From assembly GCF_007673235.1 (NCBI RefSeq), contig NZ_VDZH01000003.1:186001-250000 (forward strand): DNA of 64,000 bases, given 5' to 3'. The notes below the pieces were generated by a model. That model was not told where the DNA came from, did no database searches, and saw only the letters and a program-made list of their open reading frames with translations. The first letter of the stretch is position 1. The number at the start of each line of letters is the position of its first letter. The DNA comes from Curtobacterium pusillum (GTDB lineage Bacteria; Actinomycetota; Actinomycetes; Actinomycetales; Microbacteriaceae). A program made the translations under genes and the position numbers. Shown one piece after another: positions 1 through 9,916 of the stretch.

Positions 1-972
1 CAGGTCGCCCGTGAAGGTGTCCTCGTCGTCGAGCACGGTCTCGTCCGGGCCGCCGGGCCAGGGCTCGGCCGTGACGACACCGGCGAACCGGTTGGGGGCG
101 CCCTTCGTCGGCGCGGCGGTGTCCGCGAAGGCGCCGGTGCCGTCGGGGTTCCGGCCGTACGTCGACGCGGCGTGCGCGGTCCACGAGTACGAGTCGACGA
201 GCTGCCCCTGCGGGTCGAAGACCCGGGCGGAGTCCGCCTTGCCGAGCCCGAAGCCGAAGGAGGCCTCGTCGAGCACCGTGAAGCCACCCGGGGCCACCGT
301 CGTGCCGGCGGGGATCGGGTACGTGTGGTCGTCCTCACTGTCCTTGAGGACGTAGCCGCCGAGGTCCACCGTCCTCGTGCCGACATTCGTCAGCTCCACC
401 CAGTCACCCGGGGTGCCGCCGTCCGACTCGACCTCGTTGATGCGCACCGGCGAGGAGCAGTCGTTCGCCGCGCCCTTGGTCGACGCGGTGGTGTCCACGA
501 GGGCGCCGGTGCCGTCCGGGCAGCGGCCGTACGTGACCGCCGCGTGGGTCGTCCAGGAGTACCGCAGCACGAGGTCCCCGGCCGGGTCGTACACGCGTGC
601 GGTGTCCGCTCCGCCGAGGCCGAAGTCGAAGCCGGGAGCGGTCGCGGACAGCTGGTCGATGACGAAGTACCCGCCGGCGGCGATCGTCGACCCAGCGGGC
701 AGGACGTAGGCGTCGTGGGAGCTGTCGTCGTCGAGGAACGCGTACCCGGACAGGTCGATCGCGGCGGACGAGGTGTTCCGCAGTTCGACCCAGTCGGTGT
801 CGTCACCGTTCGACTCGACCTCGTTGACGACGAGGCCGTTCCCGGCGGCGGGCCCGACGTTCGGGTCGTCGTCACCGACGGCAGCGGAGGCGGGCGTCGC
901 TGTGAGGACGCCGGCGGCGACGACGAGGCCGGCTGCGACGGACGCGCCGAAGCGCAGGGCACGGGGATGCAT
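1..972 (-). CDS. secreted lamin-tail-domain protein, C-terminus beyond the window
   Basis: The frame is open from an ATG at 972 to the window edge, so the protein is partial. It starts with a Sec signal peptide (MHPRALRFGA..., likely cut after ASA near residue 30). Two lamin-tail (LTD) repeats follow, each starting with an (V/I)NEVES motif and containing a DWVEL(R/T)N segment; the repeats are about 120 residues each and similar to one another. The last visible residues (PWPGGPDETVLDDEDTFTGD) begin another domain; LTD pairs are often joined to phosphatase, nuclease or phytase-like domains, so an extracellular hydrolase is plausible but unseen. A Shine-Dalgarno AAGGA lies upstream of the ATG. 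Confidence 0.8.
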   Translation of the reverse strand, partial: MHPRALRFGASVAAGLVVAAGVLTATPASAAVGDDDPNVGPAAGNGLVVNEVESNGDDTDWVELRNTSSAAIDLSGYAFLDDDSSHDAYVLPAGSTIAAGGYFVIDQLSATAPGFDFGLGGADTARVYDPAGDLVLRYSWTTHAAVTYGRCPDGTGALVDTTASTKGAANDCSSPVRINEVESDGGTPGDWVELTNVGTRTVDLGGYVLKDSEDDHTYPIPAGTTVAPGGFTVLDEASFGFGLGKADSARVFDPQGQLVDSYSWTAHAASTYGRNPDGTGAFADTAAPTKGAPNRFAGVVTAEPWPGGPDETVLDDEDTFTGDL

Positions 973-1091
973 GCAGGGTCCTTCTCGGGAGGTCAGGGGC
1001 GGACCTGCACGACTGTTCAGCACCCGGGCGTCCGCCCGGTGGCGACCAGGTGAACGACAGGTGTCGCGGCCACCGGACGCAACCCGATGAC

Positions 1092-1133
1092 GGACTGGAG
1101 GCACGGTGCGGGGCCGCCCCGCGCCTCCAGTCC
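1092..1133. repeat. palindromic repeat, copy 1 (CTGGAGGC family)
   Basis: An 11-bp perfect outer stem (GGACTGGAGGC at 1092-1102 with its complement at 1123-1133) encloses an inner 6-bp stem (GCGGGG/CCCCGC) with a five-base bulge. It lies 38 bases after the ROK stop codon and upstream of the lamin-tail gene, a terminator-like position. No T-tract follows on either strand. See the repeat findings. Confidence 0.75.
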
Positions 1134-1171
1134 ACCCCTGGTCGCGACCCCCCGCGGCGCGAGCCGGTCGA

Positions 1172-2413
1172 TCAGCGTCGGATGAGGAGCGCGCTGGCGC
1201 GCGGCGACAACGCCGCGTCGAGCACGAGGCAGGCAGCCCCGACGGCGGCGACGTCCGCGCCCCGGTCGCTCTCGTCGACGACCACCGGGTGCTTCGGCAC
1301 CAGCAGCGGCGACTCGACGATCGCGGCACGGGCGGCCGGCAGCGCGGCACTCGCCACCCGCGACCAGAACGGCCCGCCGAAGACCACGCGGTCGATGTCG
1401 AGCAGGTTGACGATGAGGACGACGGCGTTGCCCATCACGGTGCCGGCGTCCTCCGCTAGGCCGATCGCCACCGGGTCCCCGGCGTCGATCGCAGCGGCGA
1501 GCCCGTCCCACGCGCGGTCCACGGACTCGACGTCCGAGAGGGCGTCGATCGGGAGTCCGCGGTCCCGGGCGATCTGCACCAGCCGGTCCGGGGCGACGGC
1601 CGCGCCGACCTCACCCCGGGTGCCGGCACTGTCCGGGGTCCCGGCGAGGGCACCCTGGTCGACCATGATGTGCCCGGCGTCACCGGCGTTCGAACCCACA
1701 CCGCGGACCGGTTCGTGGTCGACGGCGAGACCCACACCGAACCCGGTGCCGAAGTACACGAAGGCGAAGTTCCGCGCCGAGGACTCCCCCGCCAGGAACA
1801 TCTCGCCGACCACCGCGGCCGTCACGTCCTTCTCGAGGAGCACCGGGTAGCCCGTCGCCTCGGACAGCGCGTCACGCAGCGGCACGTCCCGCCAGCGCGG
1901 CAGGAACGGGGGGTCGAGCACCACGCCGGCGTCCACGTCGATCGGGCCCGGGCTGGCGATGCCCACGCCGAGCACCGCGTCCATGTCGACCTCGGCGTCG
2001 CGCACGAGCCCGTCGATCGCGGTGGCGATGGTGCGGACGACCTCGGACGGATCGTCCGCGGTCGGCGTGGACGTCGTGGTCGAGGCGACGACCGTCCCGG
2101 CGAGGTCGAGCAGCACGTAGGTCACGACGGCCGGGTCGACGTGCACTCCGACGGCGTACCGACTGGCTGCCTCGAGCCGCAGGATGGTCCGGGGCTTGCC
2201 GCGTCCGGACACGATCGTGCCGGACTCGGCGATCATCCCCGCCTCGATGAGGAACCGCGTGACGTTCGACACCGTCTGCGCGCTCAGTCCCGTGCGCGAG
2301 GCGAGTTCGACGCGGCTGAGTCCGTCGGGCGAGCGGCGCACCGCGTCGAGCACGACGGTGCGGTTGAACCCGCCGATCGACGGGAGGTTCGCCCCGCGCC
2401 GATGTTCTGCCAT
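1172..2413 (-). CDS. ROK family transcriptional regulator
   Basis: 413 residues. An N-terminal winged helix (about residues 15-65, GLSRVELASRTGLSAQTVSN) is followed by a ROK sugar-kinase-like domain (VGVHVD near 89, GTGFGVGLA glycine motif, DAGHI). Such proteins usually repress sugar or aminosugar uptake genes, the ligand being bound by the ROK domain. The cysteine-rich zinc motif CxCGxxGC normally found after the GHI segment is absent: the sequence reads GALAGTPDSAGTRGE. The ATG at 2413 is chosen over an upstream in-frame ATG because a -10 hexamer TATGGT ends 6 bases before it, predicting a leaderless mRNA. No sugar-uptake genes adjoin it, so the target is unknown. Confidence 0.88.
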   Translation of the reverse strand: MAEHRRGANLPSIGGFNRTVVLDAVRRSPDGLSRVELASRTGLSAQTVSNVTRFLIEAGMIAESGTIVSGRGKPRTILRLEAASRYAVGVHVDPAVVTYVLLDLAGTVVASTTTSTPTADDPSEVVRTIATAIDGLVRDAEVDMDAVLGVGIASPGPIDVDAGVVLDPPFLPRWRDVPLRDALSEATGYPVLLEKDVTAAVVGEMFLAGESSARNFAFVYFGTGFGVGLAVDHEPVRGVGSNAGDAGHIMVDQGALAGTPDSAGTRGEVGAAVAPDRLVQIARDRGLPIDALSDVESVDRAWDGLAAAIDAGDPVAIGLAEDAGTVMGNAVVLIVNLLDIDRVVFGGPFWSRVASAALPAARAAIVESPLLVPKHPVVVDESDRGADVAAVGAACLVLDAALSPRASALLIRR

Positions 2414-2419
2414 TCCGCG

Positions 2420-2425
2420 ACCATA
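2420..2425 (-). promoter_or_regulatory. -10 element of ROK gene (leaderless)
   Basis: TATGGT, then CGCGGA, then the ATG. Transcription from the usual distance would begin at or next to the A of the ATG. The -35 is poorly matched (TTGCCG at a 15-base spacing). Confidence 0.55.
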
Positions 2426-2511
2426 CCGCGCGGGCGGCTCCGGCAACGGTGCGGTGACGTTCTCGACGCCGCGCTGGCCCCCGCACGGGTACCACCGTTA
2501 GCCTGAGCGGC

Positions 2512-2970
2512 ATGACGGACCTCCGCCTCGAAGAACTCTCCGCGTCGACCGCTGCGGCGGCGAACTCCCTGACGCTCAAGCCCGGGCAGGAACAGTTCGT
2601 GCAGCCGACGACGTACGGCGTCGCGGAGTCCGACGTGAAGCCCAGTTCCGCGTGGACCCGTGTCGTGCTCGACGGCGACGAGGTCGTCGGCATGATCATC
2701 GGCACCTTCGACGAGGACAACTCCGAGGAAGAACTCCGCAGTGCCATCTGGCGTGTGAACGTGTCGGCGACGGCGCAGGGCCGCGGTGTCGGTCGGTTCG
2801 CCGTGCACGGTCTGGCCGACGAGGCCCGCAGCCGTGGCCTCGAGCGCCTCACGGTCGTCTACGAGCCCGGCGGCGACGACAGCCCCGAGCCGTTCTTCCG
2901 CGCGGTCGGGTTCGAGGTCGTCCGTGAGACCCAGTACGGCGACCACTTCGCGGTCCTGAAGCTGGTGTGA
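2512..2970 (+). CDS. GNAT family N-acetyltransferase
   Basis: 152 residues covering one GNAT fold. The acetyl-CoA binding motif A is visible as QGRGVG at residues 89-94, preceded by the beta-4 strand (AIWRVNVSATA) and followed by helix 3; PFFRAVGFE near the C-terminus is the usual motif B region. The substrate cannot be told from sequence. A -10-like TAGCCT lies about 7 bases before the ATG and there is no Shine-Dalgarno, suggesting leaderless initiation. The stop codon overlaps the start of the next gene by 4 bases (GTGA), so the two are translationally coupled. Confidence 0.88.
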   Translation: MTDLRLEELSASTAAAANSLTLKPGQEQFVQPTTYGVAESDVKPSSAWTRVVLDGDEVVGMIIGTFDEDNSEEELRSAIWRVNVSATAQGRGVGRFAVHGLADEARSRGLERLTVVYEPGGDDSPEPFFRAVGFEVVRETQYGDHFAVLKLV

Positions 2971-3320
2971 CCGAGGTCCCCGCCGACGGCACGGGCGCCG
3001 CCGACGACTTCGGCGCGGCCGTCGCCGAGGTCGTCCGCCTCATCCCCGCCGGGCACGTGATGACCTACGGGGACGTGGCCGCCGCGCTCGGTTCACGGGC
3101 GTCGCGCGCGGTCGGCAAGGTGATGGCACACGAGGGCTCCGACCTGCCGTGGTGGCGGGTGGTCCGGTCCGGTGGGTGGCCGCCGGTGCACCACGAGGCG
3201 CGGGCGCACGAGCACTACCGCGCCGAGGGAACGCCGCTCGTGCAGGGGACGACGACCTGGAGGATCGACATGCGCCGGGCGCGCTGGTCGCCGTCCACGG
3301 ACGCGGACGACCCGTTCTGA
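2967..3320 (+). CDS. alkyltransferase-like DNA repair protein (ATL, MGMT family)
   Basis: 117 residues equivalent to the DNA-binding C-terminal domain of O6-alkylguanine-DNA alkyltransferase. YGDVAAALGSRASRAVG is the helix-turn-helix with the Arg-finger segment. The active-site PCHR motif is replaced by PWWR at residues 61-64, so the alkyl-acceptor cysteine is a tryptophan. This defines the ATL subgroup, which binds alkylated guanine and hands the lesion to nucleotide excision repair; it should not be a methyltransferase itself. GTG start, 4-base overlap with the GNAT gene. It converges with the DUF805 gene with only 7 bases between the stops. Confidence 0.9.
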   Translation: MTEVPADGTGAADDFGAAVAEVVRLIPAGHVMTYGDVAAALGSRASRAVGKVMAHEGSDLPWWRVVRSGGWPPVHHEARAHEHYRAEGTPLVQGTTTWRIDMRRARWSPSTDADDPF

Positions 3321-3327
3321 ACCGGGG

Positions 3328-3753
3328 TCACGCGTCGAAGCGTGCGCCCTTCGGGTTCGTCGGGAGCAGGAACATGACGAACAGCACGAGCGAACCGATG
3401 CCGGCGAGCACGTGCAGGAACTGCCAGAAGCCGGAGAGGTTCGCGTCGTGCAGCCGTCGGGCGCCGAGGGCGAGCGAGCCGATCAGGGTCGCGAGGGCCC
3501 ACAGCACGAACAGGTACGAGCCGACGGGGTTCTCGAGCATCGGGGTGTCCGGCGTGAACGCCTGCGGCACGAGCTGCAGGACGAGACCGATCGCCAGCGA
3601 CGTGATCCACCACCACCAGAACTCGGCGCGGGACGCCCGCCCGGTGAACACGGTGTACTTCCGCCAGAACCGGCGGACGGCCTCGGTGAAGGGTGCCCCG
3701 TAGAAGGGGTCGCGCAGGGCCACTCCGCCGGGCTGCACGCTGTCGTCGCTCAT
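3328..3753 (-). CDS. DUF805 family membrane protein
   Basis: 141 residues with four predicted membrane segments. The DUF805 signatures are clear: FWRKYTVFTGRASRAEFWWWW at the start of the domain (F-x-GR-x-SR-x-E-(F/Y)-W), ALGARRLHDANLSGFW in the middle, and a C-terminal LPTNPKGARF. The function of the family is unknown. The ATG at 3753 is preferred to a TTG 12 bases upstream; there is no good ribosome binding site for either, and the hexamer TTGGCT 6 bases ahead of the ATG may be a weak -10. Confidence 0.88.
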   Translation of the reverse strand: MSDDSVQPGGVALRDPFYGAPFTEAVRRFWRKYTVFTGRASRAEFWWWWITSLAIGLVLQLVPQAFTPDTPMLENPVGSYLFVLWALATLIGSLALGARRLHDANLSGFWQFLHVLAGIGSLVLFVMFLLPTNPKGARFDA

Positions 3754-3797
3754 GGAGCAAGCCAACCACGTGTCGCCGGTCGATCGCGCCCCGCAAC

Positions 3798-3833
3798 GAA
3801 CATCGCGCCCCGTCGGGACGGGGCGCGATGTTC
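3798..3833 (-). terminator. terminator hairpin after the ABC exporter operon
   Basis: Perfect 17-bp inverted repeat (GAACATCGCGCCCCGTC and its complement) with a 2-base centre, 41 bases beyond the stop of the second ABC gene and before DUF805. There is no T-tract, as is common for high-GC actinobacterial terminators. Confidence 0.75.
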
Positions 3834-3874
3834 AGGAGGGGGCGCGAACGGTGGTCGTGCAGCCCGGCAATCCG

Positions 3875-5779
3875 CTACACGAGCGAGTCGCGCCAGGCGG
3901 CGTGCAACTGGGCGAACCGCCCGGTGCCGGCGATGAGGTCGTCCGGGGTGCCGTCCTCGACGATGCGCCCGTACTCCATCACGAGCACCCGGTGGGCGAT
4001 CGCGACGGTCGACAGCCGGTGCGCGATGATCACCGCGGTCCGGTCGGCCAGGAGCGTCTCGAGCCCTTCCTGCACGAGCCGCTCCGACGGGATGTCGAGC
4101 GACGCCGTGGCCTCGTCGAGGATGAGCACCTTCGGGTCCGCGATGAACGCCCGGGCGAACGACAGGAGCTGCCGCTGCCCGGCCGACACCCGGCCACCGC
4201 GCTTGTTCACGTCGGTGTCGTACCCGTCGGGCAGCGCCATGATGAACTCGTGCGCGCCGACCGCCTTCGCCGACGCCTCGATCTCGGCGCGGGAGGCCCC
4301 CGGCTTGCCGAGCGCGATGTTGTCCGCGACGGTGCCGGAGAACAGGTACGCCTCCTGCGTGACCATGACGATCGCCCGGCGCATGTCCTTCGCGTCGAGT
4401 TCCCGCAGGTCCACGCCGTCGAGCTTGACCGAGCCCTGCGACGGGTCGTAGAAGCGCGCCATGAGCTTGGCGAGCGTCGACTTCCCGGCACCGGTGGACC
4501 CGACGAGCGCGATGGTCTGCCCCGCCGGGATGTGCAGGTCGAACTCCGGCAGCACGACCTTGCCCGCGTTGTACGCGAACACGACGTCGTCGAAGTCCAT
4601 CTTCCCGGTGGCGTCCGGCAGCTTCACCGGCTTCGCGGGGTCCGGCACGCTCGGCCGTTCCTCGAGCACGCCGGAGATCTTCTCCATCGCGGCCGAGGCC
4701 GACTGGTACCCGTTGTAGAACATCGCGAGTTCCTGTGCCGGGTCGAAGAACCGCTTGGCGTACAGCGCGACCGCGAGCAGCGCACCGACCTCGAGCGAGC
4801 CGTCCACGATCCGGAAGCCGCCCACGATGACGACCGCCGCGAGCGTGGCGTTGCCGATGAGCACGAGCACCGGGTCGAACGTCCCGAACAGGTTGAACAC
4901 CTTGGTGTTCGCGACGCGGTAGTCCTCGACGAAGCCGCCGTACTCGTCGCGGTTGCGGTTCTCCTTGCGGAACGCCTGCACCGCGCGGATGCCCGTCATC
5001 GTCTCGACGAAGTGCACGATCACACGCGCCGAGGTGACACGGGTGGCCCGGAACAGGGTCTGCGAGTTCGACTGGAACCAGCGGATCAGGAACCACAGCG
5101 GCACGAGCGACACCGCGAGCACGAGCCCGGAGGTCGGGTCGAGCGCCACGAGTGCGATGGCGGTGAACACCATGTACAGCACGCCCTGGATGAGCTGGTT
5201 CAGGCCGGAGTCGAGCAGCTCGCGGATGGAGTCGAGGTCACTCGTCTGGCGGGAGATGATCCGGCCGGACGTGTAGGTCTCGTGGAACTCCAGCGAGAGC
5301 CGCTGCGTGTGCAGGAACACCCGCTTGCGCAGGTCGAACAGGATCGCCTGGCTGATCCGCGCCGCGAGCACCGTGTACCAGGCGGTGAGGACCGCGCCGA
5401 GGATCGCCACGACGATGTACGTCGCGACGACCCCGAACGCCGGGACCCAGTCGTTCTGGTCCATCACGGCCGGCAGGGCGTTGTCGATGCCCCACGCGAT
5501 GAGCGCCGGCCCCGCGACCGTCCCCGCGGTGGAGACCACCACGACGATGCCGAGCAGTACGAGCCGGAGCTTGAGCGGCGCGGCGAGGGAACCGAGCAGG
5601 GCGAGGGAGCGGCGGCGCAGCCGCTTGCTCTCGGCCTTGGTGAAGTCCTCACGCTCCTCGCCGCGCACACCGAGCGTGGTGATCGACGCGGTGACGGGCG
5701 CGGCAGTCTGCGCGCCCTCGGCGGTGTCGTCGACGGAAGCCGTGCCTCCAGGCAGGTTCTGGTCTGTCTGCTGGGTCAT
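3875..5779 (-). CDS. ABC exporter half-transporter with consensus catalytic glutamate
   Basis: 634 residues: a six-helix exporter transmembrane domain (about 65-370) and an ATPase domain (about 395-630). Walker A is GSTGAGKST, Walker B ends [12 protein letters not shown] with the catalytic glutamate present, and the H-loop histidine is in IIAHRLST. The ABC signature is degenerate (VSAGQ instead of LSGGQ). Together with the partner gene, whose Walker B lacks the glutamate but whose signature is intact, this predicts a heterodimer with one functional and one degenerate ATP site, as in TM287/288 or BmrCD. It overlaps the partner by 4 bases. The substrate is unknown; drug or lipid export is typical. 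Confidence 0.9.
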   Translation of the reverse strand: MTQQTDQNLPGGTASVDDTAEGAQTAAPVTASITTLGVRGEEREDFTKAESKRLRRRSLALLGSLAAPLKLRLVLLGIVVVVSTAGTVAGPALIAWGIDNALPAVMDQNDWVPAFGVVATYIVVAILGAVLTAWYTVLAARISQAILFDLRKRVFLHTQRLSLEFHETYTSGRIISRQTSDLDSIRELLDSGLNQLIQGVLYMVFTAIALVALDPTSGLVLAVSLVPLWFLIRWFQSNSQTLFRATRVTSARVIVHFVETMTGIRAVQAFRKENRNRDEYGGFVEDYRVANTKVFNLFGTFDPVLVLIGNATLAAVVIVGGFRIVDGSLEVGALLAVALYAKRFFDPAQELAMFYNGYQSASAAMEKISGVLEERPSVPDPAKPVKLPDATGKMDFDDVVFAYNAGKVVLPEFDLHIPAGQTIALVGSTGAGKSTLAKLMARFYDPSQGSVKLDGVDLRELDAKDMRRAIVMVTQEAYLFSGTVADNIALGKPGASRAEIEASAKAVGAHEFIMALPDGYDTDVNKRGGRVSAGQRQLLSFARAFIADPKVLILDEATASLDIPSERLVQEGLETLLADRTAVIIAHRLSTVAIAHRVLVMEYGRIVEDGTPDDLIAGTGRFAQLHAAWRDSLV

Positions 5780-7599
5780 GCCATCGCCTCCTCTCGTGCG
5801 GTGGCGTCGTCGTCGTCGAGCGACGAGATGACGTAGCGGTAGTGGTCGTTGTCCGCCATCAGCTCCGAGTGGGTGCCGACGGCGGTGACGACGCCGTTCT
5901 CCATGAGCGCGACGCGGTCCGCGAGCGTCACAGTGGACGGACGGTGCGCCACGATGAGCGACGTGGTCTCGGCGAGGACGCGACGCAGGCCGGCCTCGAC
6001 CCGCGCCTCGGTGTCGACGTCGAGGGCAGACAGCGGGTCGTCGAGGACGAGCACCGACGGCCGCGCCGCGATGGCACGCGCGAGCGCCAGACGCTGCCGC
6101 TGGCCACCGGAGAGGGACAGGCCCTCTTCCCCGACGCGCGTGTCGACGCCGTCCGGCAGGTCGTCCACGAAGGACGCCTGGGCGATGTCGAGCGCCTCGC
6201 GCATCAGCATCTCGGCTTCCTCACCCGACACGTCCGGACGCCCGAGCAGGACGTTCTCCCGCACCGTCGTCGAGAACAGGGTGGCGTCCTCGAACGCGAC
6301 GCCGACGTGGCGCCGCAGTTCCTCGCGGGTGAGGTCGCGGATGTCGACCCCGTCGATCGTCACGGAACCGCCCGTGACGTCGTACAGCCGGGGCACGAGC
6401 GACAGCAGCGTGGTCTTGCCGCAGCCGGTCAGCCCGACGAGCGCCATGGTCTCGCCCGGACGGAGCTGCAGCTCGACACCGTTGATCAGGTCGGCGTACT
6501 GCGGCGGGGAGTCCTGGTACCGGAAGTGCACGGCGTTGAAGGACAGCGCACCGTGCGGCTCCGCGATCGTCTTCGGCGACGCCGGGTCCGTGATCGTGTT
6601 CTCGGAGTCCATGACCTCGAAGAAGCGGTCGACGGCAGTGCGCGTGTCGAACGTCATCGAGAGCAGGAAGCCGATCGACTCGATCGGGAACCGGAGCACC
6701 GTCGCCGTCGCGAAGAACGCGAACAGCTGCCCGACCGTGAGCTCCCCCTGCGAGGCGAGCCAGATGCCCGCGAGCAGGCAGAGCGCGAACGCGACGTCGG
6801 GCACGAGCAGCAGCCACAGCCAGATGCCCGCGATGGCCTTGGCCTTCTCGATCTCGGTGCCGCGCAGCGCCTCGGCCTGCTCGCTGAACTCGTCGAGCTT
6901 GTACCGGCCACGGCCGAACGCCTTGAGCACGCGGATGCCGTGCACCGACTGCTCGACGCTCGTGGCGAGGTCGCCGACCTGGTCCTGGCTGCGGCGCGCG
7001 ACGACGGAGTACCGGCGTTCGAACAGCAGCCCGTTGATCCACAGCGGGATCGACGCGACGAGGAACACCAGGCCGAGAAGCCACCCGAAGGTGAACAACA
7101 CGACGAAGCCCACGACGATCGTGACGATGTTGACGACCAGCAGGACGACACCGAAGGCCAGCCAGCGGCGGATCAACGACAGGTCGGAGACGGAACGGGA
7201 CAGCAGCTGCCCGGACTCCCACCGGTCGTGGAACGCCACCGGCAGGTCCTGCAGCTTCGCGTAGAGCGCGTTCCGCATGCTCGTCTCGATGCGGGTCGAC
7301 GGGCGCATCACCATCCGACGGCGCGAGGCGATGAAGAACGCCTCGAGCACGCCGAGCGCGAGCACGCCCAGGCCGGCGGGCCAGATCTGTGCGGAGTCCT
7401 TCGAGGACAGCGGGCCGTCGACGAGCCACTGCAGGACGTAGGGGATCGCGAGCGCCACCAGGGAGGCGCCCATGGCGGCGAACATGCCGCCGATGAGCCG
7501 GCCCTGGTAGGGCTTCACGAAGGGGTAGATCCGCGCGATCGCGCGGAAGGTAGAAGGGCGGTCGGTGGACGGGCGCGCCTGGTCTGGCGTCTTGGACAT
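5776..7599 (-). CDS. ABC exporter half-transporter with degenerate Walker B
   Basis: 607 residues: exporter transmembrane domain (about 25-330) and ATPase domain (about 365-600). Walker [10 protein letters not shown] and signature [10 protein letters not shown] are canonical, but the Walker B segment is [12 protein letters not shown], aspartate replacing the catalytic glutamate; the H-loop (VAHRPST) is intact. It should pair with the downstream gene. The start at 7599 is chosen because homology begins soon after MSKTPDQ and a GAGGA sequence precedes it; the frame is open a further 500 bases upstream but codes low-complexity Arg/Pro sequence unlike any exporter. Confidence 0.9.
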   Translation of the reverse strand: MSKTPDQARPSTDRPSTFRAIARIYPFVKPYQGRLIGGMFAAMGASLVALAIPYVLQWLVDGPLSSKDSAQIWPAGLGVLALGVLEAFFIASRRRMVMRPSTRIETSMRNALYAKLQDLPVAFHDRWESGQLLSRSVSDLSLIRRWLAFGVVLLVVNIVTIVVGFVVLFTFGWLLGLVFLVASIPLWINGLLFERRYSVVARRSQDQVGDLATSVEQSVHGIRVLKAFGRGRYKLDEFSEQAEALRGTEIEKAKAIAGIWLWLLLVPDVAFALCLLAGIWLASQGELTVGQLFAFFATATVLRFPIESIGFLLSMTFDTRTAVDRFFEVMDSENTITDPASPKTIAEPHGALSFNAVHFRYQDSPPQYADLINGVELQLRPGETMALVGLTGCGKTTLLSLVPRLYDVTGGSVTIDGVDIRDLTREELRRHVGVAFEDATLFSTTVRENVLLGRPDVSGEEAEMLMREALDIAQASFVDDLPDGVDTRVGEEGLSLSGGQRQRLALARAIAARPSVLVLDDPLSALDVDTEARVEAGLRRVLAETTSLIVAHRPSTVTLADRVALMENGVVTAVGTHSELMADNDHYRYVISSLDDDDATAREEAMA

Positions 7600-7957
7600 G
7601 GGGGTTGCGTCCTCGTGCGTCGTGCCGGGGCCCCGGGGCCGGCCGCTGCTGTCGCAGCCGTCGGTCTGGAGGCTCGGTGTCCGTTGCGTGGTGGTCGTCG
7701 GCCGAGCGGGTCGGTCGCGTCCCGGGCCGTGCTCGCCCTGGTCGGGCGTGCTCGGTCCGCGTCGCGGTCGCCCGCCGCCGCTGGTCGAGCGGCGTCGGTT
7801 CGGTCGGAGTGCACCGGGAGACAGTCGTCCCCCGGGTTTCAGGCGTGGGCTCGCGCGGGCCCGTGCTCGTCGTCGTCGCGGCTGTCGCGGCGGCTCGTCG
7901 CGTGCTCGTCGTCGTCGGGCGGTGCCGACGGCTCGTCGCTGGCTGTGGGAGGCAGCC
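7600..7957. other. GC-rich non-coding stretch upstream of the exporter operon
   Basis: About 360 bases with no convincing gene: open frames here give Arg/Pro/Ser/Ala-rich shadow translations. It holds short runs of GTCGTC repeats, a GGGGCCCCGGGGCC self-complementary block near 7627-7642 and a lone half-site of the CTGGAGGC repeat (7666-7675). It may be the long leader of the exporter mRNA. Confidence 0.5.
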
Positions 7958-8143
7958 CTACGCGGACAGCGGTGCCGTGACGGCGGGCGCACCCCGGTAG
8001 GGGTGCGGCGCGACGGCCGCGGGTGCGGGACGCGGGCGTACGCCGCGTGCTCCGCCGAACGGTCGTGCGTCGGGAGCGGTCCCCACGAAGAGCACGAGAC
8101 CCGCACGGGCAGCCGTCGCCACGGTTCCGGTCGTCGTGTCCAT
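7958..8143 (-). CDS. small hypothetical protein, doubtful
   Basis: A possible 61-residue protein ([15 protein letters not shown]...) with one weakly hydrophobic stretch ([13 protein letters not shown]) and an Ala/Pro-rich tail. Its ATG has a GGAG 5 bases upstream, and a TAGTCT hexamer about 95 bases upstream could be its promoter. I recognise no family. It could equally be the leader of the ABC exporter transcript with a chance open frame. Confidence 0.3.
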   Translation of the reverse strand: MDTTTGTVATAARAGLVLFVGTAPDARPFGGARGVRPRPAPAAVAPHPYRGAPAVTAPLSA

Positions 8144-8278
8144 CGTCACTCCAGTCGTCGTCTTCGTCACCGTTGTGTCCGCGGTGCCGCCGACCCGGTT
8201 GGAGGTCGTCGGCGTGCCTGTCGCGGAGCCTTACAGACTATTCAGAGGAACTCACAGGGCGCAACCACTTTCCTCGAA

Positions 8279-9916
8279 TCAGTGGAAGAAGTGCCGCTCG
8301 CCGGTGAAGTACATCGTCACGCCGGCGGCCTTCGCGGCGGCGATGACCTCGTCGTCGCGGACGCTCCCGCCGGGCTGGGCCACTGCGCGGACGCCCGCGT
8401 CGAGGAGGACCTGCAGGCCGTCCGCGAAGGGGAAGAAGGCATCCGAGGCCGCGACGCTCCCCGCCGCCCGCTCACCGGCGCGGTCCACCGCGAGGTGGCA
8501 TGAGTCGACGCGGTTGACCTGGCCCATGCCGACGCCGACGCTCGCACCCAGGTTCGCCAGGAGGATCGCGTTCGACTTCACGGCACGGCTGGCCTTCCAC
8601 GCGAACGCGAGGTCGGTGAGCGTCTGATCGTCGGCCGGCTCGCCCGCGACGAGGGTCCAGGTGGACTGGTCGAACGACGTGAACCGGTCGGCGTCCTGCA
8701 CGAGGAACCCGCCGGAGATCTGCTTCACCTCGCGCTCGGCCAGCGCGAAGTCGGTCGGCAGCGTGAGCAGGCGGATGTTCTTCTTGCGCGAGAGGATCTC
8801 GATCGCCTCGGGGTCGAACGCCGGCGCGACGACGACCTCGGTGAAGATGTCCTTGACCGTCTCGGCCATGGCGACCGTGACCGGGCGGTTCGCGGCGATG
8901 ACCCCACCGAACGCGGACAGCGGGTCGCAGGCGTGCGCGGCGGCGTGGGCGGCGGCGATCGGGTCGGCGGCGTCGGCCGGGGCGATCGCGATGCCGCACG
9001 GGTTCGCGTGCTTGATGATCGCGACCGCGGGCTCGGCGAAGTCGTACGCCGCGCGGACCGCTGCGTCGGCGTCGACGTAGTTGTTGTACGACATCTCCTT
9101 GCCGTGCAGCTGCGTGGCCTGGGCGATGCCGGTGCCCTGCGCGCTCGTGTACAGCGCGGCGGCCTGGTGGGCGTTCTCGCCGTACCGGAGCGTGGCGGCG
9201 AGGTCGGCGCCGAACGACAGGTGCTCGTCGAAGGTGCCGGGCGTCTCGATCTCGCCGGCCGTGGTCGGTGCCGCTGCCTCGGCCGCGACGACGTCGCTCG
9301 CGAAGTAGGACGCGACCGCGGTGTCGTACGCGGCGGTGTGTGCGAAGGCCTGGGCGGCGAGGCGCTTCCGGAGCTCGAGCGTGGTCCCGCCCGCACGGAC
9401 GGCCTCGACGACCTCGGCGTAGGACGCCGGCGAGACGACGATCGCGACGTTCGGGTGGTTCTTCGCCGACGCACGGACCATCGCCGGCCCGCCGATGTCG
9501 ACGTTCTCGACCACCGTCGCGGTGTCGGCACCAGAGGCCACCGTCTCGACGAACGGGTACAGGTTGACGACGACGAGCTCGAACGGCTCGATGCCGAGGT
9601 CGGCGAGCTGCTGCTCGTGCGACTCGAGGCGCAGGTCGGCGAGGAGACCCGCGTGCACCGACGGGTGCAGGGTCTTCACCCGGCCGTCGAGCGACTCCGG
9701 GAAGCCCGTGACGCTCGACACGTCGGTGACGGCGTACCCGGCGTCGCGGATGGCCTGCGCCGTGGACCCGGTCGACACGATCTCGACACCGGAGTCGGCG
9801 AGCGCCCCGGCGAGCTCGAGCAGGCCGGACTTGTCGCTCACCGAGATGAGCGCCCGCCGCACGGGGACGGTGTCCCGGTCGCGGTACAGGCTGGGGTCGG
9901 CTGCGTGCACGCTCAT
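8279..9916 (-). CDS. purH: bifunctional AICAR transformylase / IMP cyclohydrolase
   Basis: 545 residues, normal for PurH, catalysing the last two steps of IMP synthesis. The N-terminal cyclohydrolase (MGS-like) domain opens with [12 protein letters not shown] and contains [15 protein letters not shown]. The transformylase domain carries [19 protein letters not shown] and the catalytic KHANPCG. The start at 9916 is fixed by the 4-base ATGA overlap with purN; the frame is open further upstream but that overlaps purN. The gene is last in the purN-purH operon. Confidence 0.97.
   Translation of the reverse strand: MSVHAADPSLYRDRDTVPVRRALISVSDKSGLLELAGALADSGVEIVSTGSTAQAIRDAGYAVTDVSSVTGFPESLDGRVKTLHPSVHAGLLADLRLESHEQQLADLGIEPFELVVVNLYPFVETVASGADTATVVENVDIGGPAMVRASAKNHPNVAIVVSPASYAEVVEAVRAGGTTLELRKRLAAQAFAHTAAYDTAVASYFASDVVAAEAAAPTTAGEIETPGTFDEHLSFGADLAATLRYGENAHQAAALYTSAQGTGIAQATQLHGKEMSYNNYVDADAAVRAAYDFAEPAVAIIKHANPCGIAIAPADAADPIAAAHAAAHACDPLSAFGGVIAANRPVTVAMAETVKDIFTEVVVAPAFDPEAIEILSRKKNIRLLTLPTDFALAEREVKQISGGFLVQDADRFTSFDQSTWTLVAGEPADDQTLTDLAFAWKASRAVKSNAILLANLGASVGVGMGQVNRVDSCHLAVDRAGERAAGSVAASDAFFPFADGLQVLLDAGVRAVAQPGGSVRDDEVIAAAKAAGVTMYFTGERHFFH

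Noticed and set aside
7600..8106. N-terminal extension of the ABC exporter subunit to residue 776
   Set aside because: The added 169 residues are Arg/Pro/Ser-rich, unlike any exporter; a ribosome binding site and family homology support the start at 7599.
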